Shown here piece after piece: positions 1-5,690 of a stretch of 5,872 bases of DNA. Source of the DNA: an uncultured Bacillota bacterium (GTDB lineage Bacteria > Bacillota > Clostridia > Christensenellales > UBA1242). The DNA lies in the NCBI GenBank assembly GCA_900555365.1, contig USKO01000045.1, positions 1-5,872 on the forward strand, in the 5' to 3' direction. Within the stretch, counting starts at the first letter, position 1. Each line of letters begins with the position of its first letter. The notes under the pieces are model-generated. The model worked only from the letters and a program-made list of their open reading frames with translations. It was not told the DNA's origin and did not search any database. The position numbers were made by a program, and so were the translations under genes.

Positions 1-1
1 T

Positions 2-1675
2 GAGTCTATCCTTGACTTGTGTACAACTACATTTGATCAAAATAGATTGAATTGGCATTATAGAAGTAAAACGGAAGATTTAATTGCTTTCTCAAACGCA
101 AACTTTTATGATAATACATTGGTAACATTCCCATCTGCTCATAAAGATAACGCAGATACAGGTGTTGACTTCTACTATGTTCCTGATGGTATTTTTGATA
201 GAAAATCCAAATGCAATATGATAGAAGCTGAAAAAGTTGTAGATCTTGTATTTGAACACTTTAAAAATCATCCTGATAGAAGCCTTGGTGTTGTTGCGTT
301 TAGTATTTCACAACAAGAAGCAATTGAAGATATAATTCAAAAGCGCCGAGAAAAAGATGATAAGTTTGCTGAATATTTTGACAGTAAGCGCCCTGAACCT
401 TTCTTTGTTAAAAACCTTGAAACTGTCCAAGGAGATGAAAGAGATACTATCATTTTCAGTGTTGCATACGCAAAAGATTCTCTAGGTAGATTCCTCCACA
501 ATTTCGGACCATTAAACAAAAAAGGTGGAGAACGCAGATTGAATGTTGCAATTACAAGAGCAAAATATAATGTAAAATTGGTTTCTTCAATTAAGTCTTT
601 TGATATAGATTTAAGTAAAACTTCGGCTCTTGGAGCAAAACTTCTTAAAGATTATTTGGACTGCGCAGAACATGGTATGATAAATGTAAACAAAAACTTA
701 ATTGTTGACCCTAATGTTGATGCGGATTCAGATTTTGAAATTGAAGTTTATGATGTCCTAAAAGAAGCTGGTTATCAAGTTGATATGCAAGTTGGTTGTT
801 CTGGTTATAGAATTGACCTTGGCGTAAGACATCCAAACAAGTCAGACTATGTCCTTGCTATTGAATGCGATGGAGCAACCTATCATTCAGGTAAAACAAC
901 TCGTGATAGAGATAGATTAAGACAAGAAGTGCTAGAAAAACTCGGCTGGAGATTCTATCGTATTTGGTCTACTGATTGGTTTTTAAATAAAGAAATTGAA
1001 AAGAAAAAACTTATATCAGCAGTTGAAAAAGCAATTGAGATATTTGATAAAAGGGAAGAAATTGATTCTGATAGCAAAGCTTTAAAAGATAGCAATCAAC
1101 CACAAGAACAACAAGAAGAACAAGATTTTATCGTAGAAGAAGAAATTGATCATACTGAATTAAAATCACTTTTCAAAACCTATAATAACTACGATATATA
1201 TTCTAAAAAATTGCCAAGTTTTTGGAATACCGTTCCCGATCTAGTTGCTATGGAAGCCCCAATCACTGAAGAATTATTGCTGAAAAAAACGGTTGGATTC
1301 TTTGGTCGTGAAAAGGTAACCAATGTCGTTAGATCGCAATTCAATTACAATATGAGAAGCATAAAAAATGTCTTTAGAATAAAAGATTATTATGTAATTG
1401 ATAAAAACATGAAGATTGAAATGAGAATTCCAAAAGACGGAGATGAACCAAGAGATATTCTTATGATATCAAACGATGAACTTGCGAGTGGCATGTTGAT
1501 AGTTATTAAGAATAACATTGGTATATCTAAAGAAGGATTGTTTACTACAATGGCAAACCTTCTTGGATTTACGAGAAAAGGAAATAATATAGTTGAAAAA
1601 TTGACAGAATCATTAAAACAATTGATTAAAAATAAACAAGTTCAAGAAATTAATAATGAATTATTTATAATATAA
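2..1675 (+). CDS. SF1 helicase-nuclease fusion with DUF3320-like C-terminus (5' partial)
   Basis: The frame is open to the left edge (it reads ESILDLCTTTFDQNR), so the true start lies outside; 557 residues are visible. The first ~200 residues are the second RecA-like domain of an SF1 (UPF1/AAA_12-type) helicase: HYRSKTEDLI, then VQGDERDTIIFSVAY (motif V, ~142-156) and RRLNVAITRAK (motif VI, ~178-188). Residues ~240-330 match the Vsr-like PD-(D/E)XK nuclease found in such proteins (REase_MTES_1575): an acidic FEIEVYDVL helix, D272 in YRIDLGV, E288-x-D290 in AIECDGATYH, and GWRFYRIWSTDW. A charged Q/E-rich linker (~360-385) follows, then a DUF3320-like region (MEAPITEELL) to the end. The family joins DUF4011, helicase, nuclease and DUF3320 in one cytoplasmic protein; such helicase-nuclease fusions recur in phage-defence settings. 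The specific role here is inferred. The 3' end looks intact and has its own terminator. Confidence 0.85.
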   Translation, partial: ESILDLCTTTFDQNRLNWHYRSKTEDLIAFSNANFYDNTLVTFPSAHKDNADTGVDFYYVPDGIFDRKSKCNMIEAEKVVDLVFEHFKNHPDRSLGVVAFSISQQEAIEDIIQKRREKDDKFAEYFDSKRPEPFFVKNLETVQGDERDTIIFSVAYAKDSLGRFLHNFGPLNKKGGERRLNVAITRAKYNVKLVSSIKSFDIDLSKTSALGAKLLKDYLDCAEHGMINVNKNLIVDPNVDADSDFEIEVYDVLKEAGYQVDMQVGCSGYRIDLGVRHPNKSDYVLAIECDGATYHSGKTTRDRDRLRQEVLEKLGWRFYRIWSTDWFLNKEIEKKKLISAVEKAIEIFDKREEIDSDSKALKDSNQPQEQQEEQDFIVEEEIDHTELKSLFKTYNNYDIYSKKLPSFWNTVPDLVAMEAPITEELLLKKTVGFFGREKVTNVVRSQFNYNMRSIKNVFRIKDYYVIDKNMKIEMRIPKDGDEPRDILMISNDELASGMLIVIKNNIGISKEGLFTTMANLLGFTRKGNNIVEKLTESLKQLIKNKQVQEINNELFII

Positions 1676-1720
1676 TTTTAAACTTTGGATTATGATAAAT
1701 TCATTTTTAATAAATGAGTA

Positions 1721-1746
1721 AAAGACATCAGTTTGGTGTCTTTTTT
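1721..1746 (+). terminator. Rho-independent terminator of the helicase-nuclease gene
   Basis: AAAGACATCA (1721-1730) pairs with TGGTGTCTTT (1734-1743) over 10 bp with one G-U pair and a 3-base loop, running straight into six T's. It lies 45 bases after the stop codon and isolates the helicase gene from what follows. Confidence 0.88.
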
Positions 1747-1816
1747 CTTTTGTGATGAAATATTTTTTTAGTTTTTTTTAAAAAAATCAATTACTGCCTA
1801 AATTTTTTTCAAATAA

Positions 1817-1840
1817 ATGTCCTTATATAATAGAGGGATA
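1817..1840 (+). promoter_or_regulatory. -10-like repeat, copy 1
   Basis: The block begins ATGTCCTTATATAATAGAGG and contains a perfect TATAAT (1826-1831). A run of T's sits where a -35 box would be, so a canonical TTGACA is missing. Copy 2 begins 84 bases later. It could be a promoter or a protein-binding site such as an integrase arm site; the similarity between copies is seen, the function is inferred. Confidence 0.5.
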
Positions 1841-1900
1841 AAAAAATTTGAAACTATTGCTTATAAAACCATAAGTTTATACCTGACAAAATAAAAAAAT

Positions 1901-1925
1901 ATGTCCTTAATAATATAGAGGGATA
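1901..1925 (+). promoter_or_regulatory. -10-like repeat, copy 2
   Basis: ATGTCCTTAATAATATAGAG followed by GGATA differs from copy 1 by one inserted base and a small rearrangement within the A/T core. CTGACA (1883-1888) is a possible -35 box, but its spacing is poor (19 bases to TAATAA, 22 to TAATAT). No ORF with a ribosome binding site follows closely. Confidence 0.5.
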
Positions 1926-2085
1926 TTAAAAATTAAAATTTACTATTAAGTTTAAATTCCTTTATTTTAGGGGCTTTTAGGTGCAAAAGTGTATTACGAT
2001 TTGTATATAAGTGAAAGGATATAAATGAAATATATTTAAACTTTTTTAAAAAAATGCTAAAAATGACCCCACGATTTAGAAAAAC

Positions 2086-2109
2086 ATGTAGTTAATAATA
2101 TAGAAGGAG
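2086..2109 (+). promoter_or_regulatory. -10-like repeat, copy 3 (diverged)
   Basis: ATGTAGTTAATAATATAGAA then GGAG. It shares the exact core TTAATAATATAGA with copy 2 and keeps the leading ATGT, with changes at CC and at the end. It lies just before the terminator-like hairpin at 2111, so any transcript starting here would meet that hairpin almost at once. No convincing -35 box is seen. Confidence 0.45.
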
Positions 2110-2110
2110 T

Positions 2111-2142
2111 AAACATCTTTGCAAATTGCAATGGTGTTTTTT
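2111..2142 (+). terminator. Terminator- or attenuator-like hairpin upstream of the mobilization operon
   Basis: AAACATC (2111-2117) pairs with GGTGTTT (2133-2139) with one G-U pair. After a single T-T mismatch, TTGC (2119-2122) pairs with GCAA (2128-2131) around the loop AAATT. The 3' arm runs into a six-T tract (2137-2142). No gene lies immediately upstream, so this may be an attenuator for transcripts from the repeats at 1817-2109 heading into the mobilization genes. Confidence 0.65.
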
Positions 2143-2158
2143 CTTATACAAATTTTAA

Positions 2159-2187
2159 CCGCGTGTTCAAATGGTGAACATGCGACA
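2159..2187 (+). repeat. Hairpin repeat copy 1 (CCGC-GTTCA-AATGG-TGAAC-GCGACA)
   Basis: TGTTCA (2164-2169) pairs with TGAACA (2175-2180) around the loop AATGG. A G-U pair and CGC/GCG extend the stem to 10 bp, followed by ACA. Copy 2 is 66 bases downstream and shares loop, inner stem, CCGC and GCGACA. It could be a binding site for the RHH protein encoded downstream, part of an oriT, or an RNA hairpin in the operon leader. Confidence 0.75.
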
Positions 2188-2224
2188 TTGTTAATATTTA
2201 TGTGCAAATGTTAAAAAACTTTTC

Positions 2225-2253
2225 CCGCAGGTTCAAATGGTGAACCAGCGACA
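2225..2253 (+). repeat. Hairpin repeat copy 2, covarying with copy 1
   Basis: GGTTCA (2230-2235) pairs with TGAACC (2241-2246) around the same AATGG loop, then an A-A mismatch and CGC/GCG, followed by ACA. Relative to copy 1 the outer T-A pair (2164/2180) is replaced by G-C (2230/2246), a compensatory change that keeps the stem. The two copies therefore look selected for the inverted repeat itself. Confidence 0.75.
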
Positions 2254-2270
2254 ATTGTAAAATCACTTAA

Positions 2271-2290
2271 AAAGGAGGTGTGAAATGTAA
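2271..2290 (+). promoter_or_regulatory. Perfect Shine-Dalgarno followed by an ATG-TAA start-stop
   Basis: AAAGGAGGTG (2271-2280) is near the ideal complement of the 16S 3' end. Four bases on comes ATG (2285-2287) directly followed by TAA (2288-2290). No longer frame uses this site: GTG at 2279 meets TGA at once. It lies 50 bases before the real start of the first mobilization gene, which has its own SD, so it may be a start-stop regulatory element or the relic of a leader gene. Confidence 0.5.
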
Positions 2291-2339
2291 AATTAAACTT
2301 AAAACTTTAAGAAAATCAAATTAAACAAAAGGAGGAACT

Positions 2340-2570
2340 ATGAGAGATAGCAAAATTAAGTGCCAAAACATGCTTAGATTGCGAGAAAAGCGTTTAGTAG
2401 ATAAATTACAAGAGATTTACGAAAACAGCCAATACGGGTCAATTAACGAGTTTTTAAATGCGTGTTTAAAACAAGTTGCCTTTAAAGAGATGAAAGAAGA
2501 TGAAATTTTATCTCGACTTGACCAAATGAAAGATGTCTTAAATGCTATTTATGAAAGGATGAAAAGATGA
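2340..2570 (+). CDS. Small RHH-like relaxosome accessory / mobilization protein
   Basis: The 76-residue product starts at ATG 2340, preceded by AAAAGGAGG (2327-2335). Residues 5-14 (KIKCQNMLRL) can form a beta strand. Two helices follow (~15-28 and ~33-48, with SINEFLNACLKQV), the order seen in ribbon-helix-helix DNA-binding proteins. Residues 50-76 are a charged, probably coiled helix. The family call is inferred from this pattern and from context, not from a clear signature. Its stop overlaps the relaxase start (ATGA, 2567-2570), so the two are translationally coupled. Small proteins encoded just before MOBP-type relaxases often bind oriT and help the relaxase, and many autoregulate. The hairpin repeats at 2159 and 2225 would be natural targets. 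Confidence 0.7.
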   Translation: MRDSKIKCQNMLRLREKRLVDKLQEIYENSQYGSINEFLNACLKQVAFKEMKEDEILSRLDQMKDVLNAIYERMKR

Positions 2571-3745
2571 AAGACAATATTGTTTTATTGTGTAAGTATT
2601 ACAAACCAAAAGAAAAATACAAACCTAGTCAAGAAAAAGAAATTGCAAAACGAGAATTTTTAAGTTGCACAGCAAGTTATAACTATGTAAGTTATGTTGA
2701 CACTGGTTCAATAGACAATACCCCAACAGATTATACAAAGTATGTTGGCAACAATGAAAAATCTTGTGGCGTTTTTAGTAAAGATGGACTTTTGACCGAT
2801 GAACAAAAACGAGAATTAAGAGAACAATTAAGAAATACTCAAAGTTGCATTTGGGATATGGTCATCTCATTTAGAGAAGAATTTGGTGAAATGTATTGCA
2901 GAGATTATGAACAAGCATATAACTTTATCAAAAAAGAACTACCTAAATTTTTTACTCGTGCAGGACTAGATAAAGACAATATCATTTGGTATGCAGGGCT
3001 TCACGAGAACACTGAGAATAAACATATCCATATATCATTTTTCGAGAAAGAACCAAAGTTTTATAAAAACAATAACGAACTTGTTTTTCACTCTGGTAAA
3101 ATACCTAAAAATGTTTTAATAACAAGCAAAGCTATTTTCGAAAAAGCATTAACTAACAAAACAGCTGAAATAGTTAAAACAAGAAAAGATTTAACAGATA
3201 AGTATGAAATGTTTTCAAATGCAATAACTCTAAGAAAAGGACTTAAAAAGCAACTCTTAAATTTGTATGATATGATGCCTAAATCTGGACGCATAAGTTA
3301 TGATAGTGAGAATATGGAAAGTGTAAAATCTTATGTTGATGATATAACAAGAAATTTAATAAAGAGCGATAAAAAGTTAGAAAAGAAGTTTTATGATTTT
3401 TTATATGAACTTTACAAATTAGAGAAATGGCAAAAAGAAAATTACAAGCATATTCCTGATGAATACAATGTTGAAATTTACGAGCAAGACATTATGCGAA
3501 GATTAGGAAATAAGACAATTCAAACAGCATTAGAGATTGGTCAAATTAGAGATAAAATTGAAAGCATAACAACTTATACAAGACGAGATAGGTATTACAA
3601 AAAACGCCAAAGGAAAAGGCAATGGCAATATCTTTTTGATTGTCTTGAATACTATCATAATCAAGAGATTTATGAAATGGAAAACTTTAAGCAATTCTAT
3701 AACAAATTGGAGAGATATAGAAAACAAAAAGAGTTTGAAATGTGA
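2567..3745 (+). CDS. MobL/MobP2-type relaxase
   Basis: The 392-residue product has a weak SD (AAAGGA, 2554-2559) seven bases before ATG 2567, which overlaps the preceding stop. Relaxases nick one strand at oriT and stay covalently bound to its 5' end for transfer. The family pattern is visible: YNYVSYVDTGSID (38-50) with candidate catalytic tyrosines Y38, Y40 and Y43; GVFSKDGLLTDEQKRELRE (68-86); IWDMVISFREEFGE (95-108); and the metal-binding histidine motif WYAGLHENTENKHIHISF (H146, H153, H155). FHSGKI (174-179) resembles the conserved stretch after it. The rest (~190-392) is Lys/Glu-rich and helical, with no helicase or primase domain, so it should depend on a helper's coupling protein and transfer pore. 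It ends in RKQKEFEM, similar to the integrase end. UGA is its stop. Confidence 0.87.
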   Translation: MKDNIVLLCKYYKPKEKYKPSQEKEIAKREFLSCTASYNYVSYVDTGSIDNTPTDYTKYVGNNEKSCGVFSKDGLLTDEQKRELREQLRNTQSCIWDMVISFREEFGEMYCRDYEQAYNFIKKELPKFFTRAGLDKDNIIWYAGLHENTENKHIHISFFEKEPKFYKNNNELVFHSGKIPKNVLITSKAIFEKALTNKTAEIVKTRKDLTDKYEMFSNAITLRKGLKKQLLNLYDMMPKSGRISYDSENMESVKSYVDDITRNLIKSDKKLEKKFYDFLYELYKLEKWQKENYKHIPDEYNVEIYEQDIMRRLGNKTIQTALEIGQIRDKIESITTYTRRDRYYKKRQRKRQWQYLFDCLEYYHNQEIYEMENFKQFYNKLERYRKQKEFEM

Positions 3746-3789
3746 TTTTGGTATGAATCGATTTAAGAGATTATGAGATAGAGCATAAG

Positions 3790-3874
3790 CGAGAAACAAA
3801 AATCATTTTAAGTGCTAAAAAGTGCCTAAATTAAGCACTTTTAACTGATACACTTAAAATTTTTGTTTTTCTCG
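3790..3874. repeat. Long nested inverted repeat downstream of the relaxase
   Basis: CGAGAAACAAAAAT... (3790-3814) is complementary to 3851-3874 (ending TTTTTCTCG) in blocks of 7, 6 and 9 bp separated by two small bulges. Inside it AAAAGTGC (3818-3825) pairs with GCACTTTT (3835-3842), and AAGTGC also occurs at 3810-3815, giving an alternative pairing. The structure starts 45 bases after the relaxase stop. It may be a bidirectional terminator, a single-strand origin or an oriT arm; the pairing is seen, the role is inferred. Confidence 0.7.
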
Positions 3875-3881
3875 TCATTTT

Positions 3882-3912
3882 GGGCTTTGCTGGGATACCC
3901 AGACGCCCTTTT
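3882..3912. other. GC-rich hairpin; candidate oriT/nic region or terminator
   Basis: CTGGG-ATA-CCCAG (3890-3902) sits inside an outer GGGC/GCCC stem (3882-3885 with 3905-3908) and is followed by TTTT. In DNA this AT-rich such a block stands out. A hairpin ending in CGCCCT next to a MOBP-like relaxase gene recalls the hairpin-plus-GCGCCCT layout of IncQ-type oriT sites, but the four T's also fit a weak terminator. The oriT reading is inference. Confidence 0.45.
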
Positions 3913-3937
3913 AAATATAGAAAATTTGTTATTATGC

Positions 3938-3969
3938 AGAAAGAAGTAAGGCTACTATGCGTTCTTTCT
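3938..3969 (+). promoter_or_regulatory. Hairpin in the leader of the excisionase gene
   Basis: AGAAAGAA (3938-3945) and TTCTTTCT (3962-3969) form a perfect 8-bp inverted repeat around a 16-base spacer, about 70 bases before the excisionase start. No U-tract follows. It could be an operator or an Int/Xis binding site. No confident promoter is visible in this leader. Confidence 0.4.
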
Positions 3970-4036
3970 CAAAAATTTAGAATAGAGAGATTTTATAGAT
4001 TTAGAAAAGAAAATTTTAATTTTTTGAGGAGACAAA

Positions 4037-4294
4037 ATGAACTATACAAACTTAAATTTAAATGAACTTATACAAGCGGAAGTTGACCGAATTTCAACTA
4101 AATATAATAAAGATTTTTTAGGCTGTGAGGACCTTATCAAAATCACTGGACTTGGCAGAGATAATGTGAGAAATCTTATGCGAAGCAAAACTTTTCCAAC
4201 AACAAAGGTCGGCAAAAGACAAGTTGTGAGTGTGCTTAATTTTGTGACTTGGTTGACACTTAACAATACTCAAAGTGAGGTGCAAAATGTCTAA
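4037..4294 (+). CDS. Excisionase-like MerR-type HTH protein (Xis)
   Basis: The 85-residue product starts at ATG 4037 with GAGGAG (4026-4031) five bases upstream. After a ~25-residue leader, residues ~27-75 read FLGCEDLIKITGLGRDNVRNLM, then SKTFPTTKVGKRQVVSVLNFVTWL. This is the pattern of HTH_17/excisionase winged-helix domains: a helix-turn-helix, a small wing around KVGKR and a closing WL. Its last codons overlap the integrase start by 8 bases, giving the xis-int order of Tn916-like elements. Excisionases bend the element ends and bias the integrase toward excision. The fold and position support this role; autoregulation is possible but no operator is proven. A plain transcriptional regulator is the alternative. 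Confidence 0.8.
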   Translation: MNYTNLNLNELIQAEVDRISTKYNKDFLGCEDLIKITGLGRDNVRNLMRSKTFPTTKVGKRQVVSVLNFVTWLTLNNTQSEVQNV

Positions 4295-5648
4295 AAAGAA
4301 AGCAGTGAAGAGAACTCGTAGAGCAAATAATGAAGGTTCGATATTCCAAAGAAGTGATGGACGTTGGGGCGGAGCACTAACGATGGGCTATGATGAAAAT
4401 GGAAAGATTATACGAAAAACTATTTATGGAAAATCTCGAGCAGAAGTTGTTAAAAAACTTTCTGAAATTAGTGGAAGAATGAAAAGTAATTCTTACGATT
4501 TGGTTGAGCAAAATGACTTAGAAACTTTGATGTTTGAATATCTTATGACTTTCAAAAAGAGTGCTGTAAGTCCACGAACATTTGAAGGCAACATTAGAAA
4601 TTTCAAATTGCACATTGCCCCACTAATAGGCAAAATGAAAGTTTATGAAATAGATAACTATGCTATACAAAAATTAGTCAATAATTTAATGGAACAAGGT
4701 TATAGCAATGACACCGTCAAGAAATGCAAACACTTATTAAATCAATTTTTTGAATATGCAATTGATAACAAATGGATACTTGTCAATCCTACACTTAAAG
4801 TAAAAATTAAAGGTAAACGGAATATTTATCAAGCAAACGATGATGAAAAATATAAAGCAATGCCACCAGAGATTAGAGATAAATTTTTAAACGCATTAAA
4901 TAAAGATGAAGCAAATTTTATCAAACCGCTTTGCATTACTCTTATGTTTGCGGGACTTCGCATTGGTGAGGCTCTTGCTTTAAAATGGAAAAATATAGAC
5001 TTTGACAACAAGACAATAAAAGTTGAAAGAGCGATAACACAAGTGCCTAAGTTTGATGAACAAGGTAATATTAAAGACCGAATAACAGTCATTGGCGATA
5101 CGAAAACAACTTGCAGTGTAAGAGAAATACCTGTCGCCGATATTGTCATAGAGACTTTAAAACAATGGAAAGACAAACAAAATCATAGGCAACAAGCCGA
5201 CCCTGCTGTGACTACAATTTTAACATCTCCTACATCTTTTGTGTTTGCTAATGATGATGGAAGTTATAGAACTTATTCAGGATGTCGCAAAATATTTGAT
5301 AGGTTTAAAAAAAGAAATGGGTTAAATAAATTTAATATCCACTTTCATGGATTAAGACATACATTTTCTAATATGCTTTTTGAAATGAATGAAAATCCAA
5401 AAGTAATTCAACAACTATTAGGTCATAGAGATGTAAAAACAACAATTACAGTTTATAACTCTGTTAATAGTGATTATGTAAGAGAAGCAACTGATAGACT
5501 TAACACAAAAATTCAAGAAAAACAAAAAGAACAAGCCGAGGAATTCTCTAAAGATGAAATGACTGATGAAGAAATTGAACAAAGAATTAGTGAACTTGAA
5601 AAACTGAAAGAGAAAAGAAAGCAAAAAGAAAAAGATTTTGAGATGTAA
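4287..5648 (+). CDS. int: Tyrosine recombinase / integrase (Tn916-like)
   Basis: I choose ATG 4287 (MSKKKAVKRT, 453 residues) because GAGGTG (4277-4282) lies just before it; a GTG at 4275 would add four residues but has no good SD. Residues ~14-65 (GSIFQRSDGRWGGALTMGYDENGKIIRK...) are an AP2-like arm-binding domain. About 75-175 is the SAM-like core-binding domain. The catalytic domain shows all expected residues: R225 (AGLRIGEAL), K273 (GDTKTTCSVREIPV), H354 and R357 (HGLRH), H380 (LLGHRDVKTT) and nucleophile Y390 (TVYNSV). So it should be active, cutting and rejoining the element ends. A charged coiled tail of about 50 residues (~400-453, ending RKQKEKDFEM) follows and is longer than in many relatives. 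No terminator is visible before the next gene. Confidence 0.93.
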   Translation: MSKKKAVKRTRRANNEGSIFQRSDGRWGGALTMGYDENGKIIRKTIYGKSRAEVVKKLSEISGRMKSNSYDLVEQNDLETLMFEYLMTFKKSAVSPRTFEGNIRNFKLHIAPLIGKMKVYEIDNYAIQKLVNNLMEQGYSNDTVKKCKHLLNQFFEYAIDNKWILVNPTLKVKIKGKRNIYQANDDEKYKAMPPEIRDKFLNALNKDEANFIKPLCITLMFAGLRIGEALALKWKNIDFDNKTIKVERAITQVPKFDEQGNIKDRITVIGDTKTTCSVREIPVADIVIETLKQWKDKQNHRQQADPAVTTILTSPTSFVFANDDGSYRTYSGCRKIFDRFKKRNGLNKFNIHFHGLRHTFSNMLFEMNENPKVIQQLLGHRDVKTTITVYNSVNSDYVREATDRLNTKIQEKQKEQAEEFSKDEMTDEEIEQRISELEKLKEKRKQKEKDFEM

Positions 5649-5661
5649 TATACTGTTTAAA

Positions 5662-5690
5662 TTGCAATAATATTAGATTTATGCTATGAT
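5662..5690 (+). promoter_or_regulatory. Sigma-A promoter of the AlbA_2 gene
   Basis: TTGCAA (5662-5667), a 17-base spacer and TATGAT (5685-5690), with TG at 5682-5683 forming an extended -10. Transcription would begin near 5697, only about a dozen bases before the start codon, so the gene has its own promoter and is not simply read from the integrase. Confidence 0.75.

Larger units (their letters stand above)
1747..2339. other. Signal-dense intergenic region between helicase gene and mobilization operon
   Basis: About 590 bases of very AT-rich sequence with no credible protein gene on either strand. It contains three related -10-like repeats (1817, 1901, 2086), a terminator-like hairpin (2111-2142), two hairpin repeats (2159 and 2225) and a strong orphan Shine-Dalgarno sequence (2271-2280), all listed separately. 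The stretches 1747-1816 and 1926-2085 hold only A/T runs and one small weak hairpin (CTTTT/AAAAG at 1974-1989). The left end of the proposed mobile element probably lies in here, but no att core is recognisable. Confidence 0.7.

Noticed and set aside
1817..1894. A 25-codon frame beginning MSLYNRG inside the first -10-like repeat
   Set aside because: It has no ribosome binding site, and the second repeat copy hits a stop after five codons, so the repeat is not conserved as coding sequence.
2119..2214. A 31-codon frame from TTG 2119 (or 27 from ATG 2131), with a lipobox-like LTAC
   Set aside because: It runs through the terminator-like hairpin and the first hairpin repeat, uses a TTG start or an ATG without an SD, and ends in an atypical sequence. 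The lipobox match is probably chance.
1747..2339. CRISPR array, tRNA or rRNA in the gene-free region
   Set aside because: The repeats are few, unequal and not separated by uniform spacers. No cloverleaf or rRNA-like sequence is seen here or elsewhere in the window.
3530..3799. An 89-codon reverse-strand frame opposite the relaxase end
   Set aside because: It is the hydrophobic-looking complement of the Lys/Glu-rich relaxase tail, without an SD. The other reverse frames (337-519, 3088-3294, 4042-4266, 4829-5176, 5418-5624) are the same kind of shadow.
3880..4065. A 61-codon forward frame from TTG 3880
   Set aside because: It covers the GC-rich hairpin and the excisionase leader, has no SD, and overlaps the start of the well-supported excisionase gene.
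2123..5668. AAATTGCAAT at 2123-2132 and again at 5659-5668 as possible att direct repeats
   Set aside because: Ten A/T-rich bases are expected to recur by chance here. One copy is in a hairpin and the other overlaps a -35 box, and nothing else matches around them.
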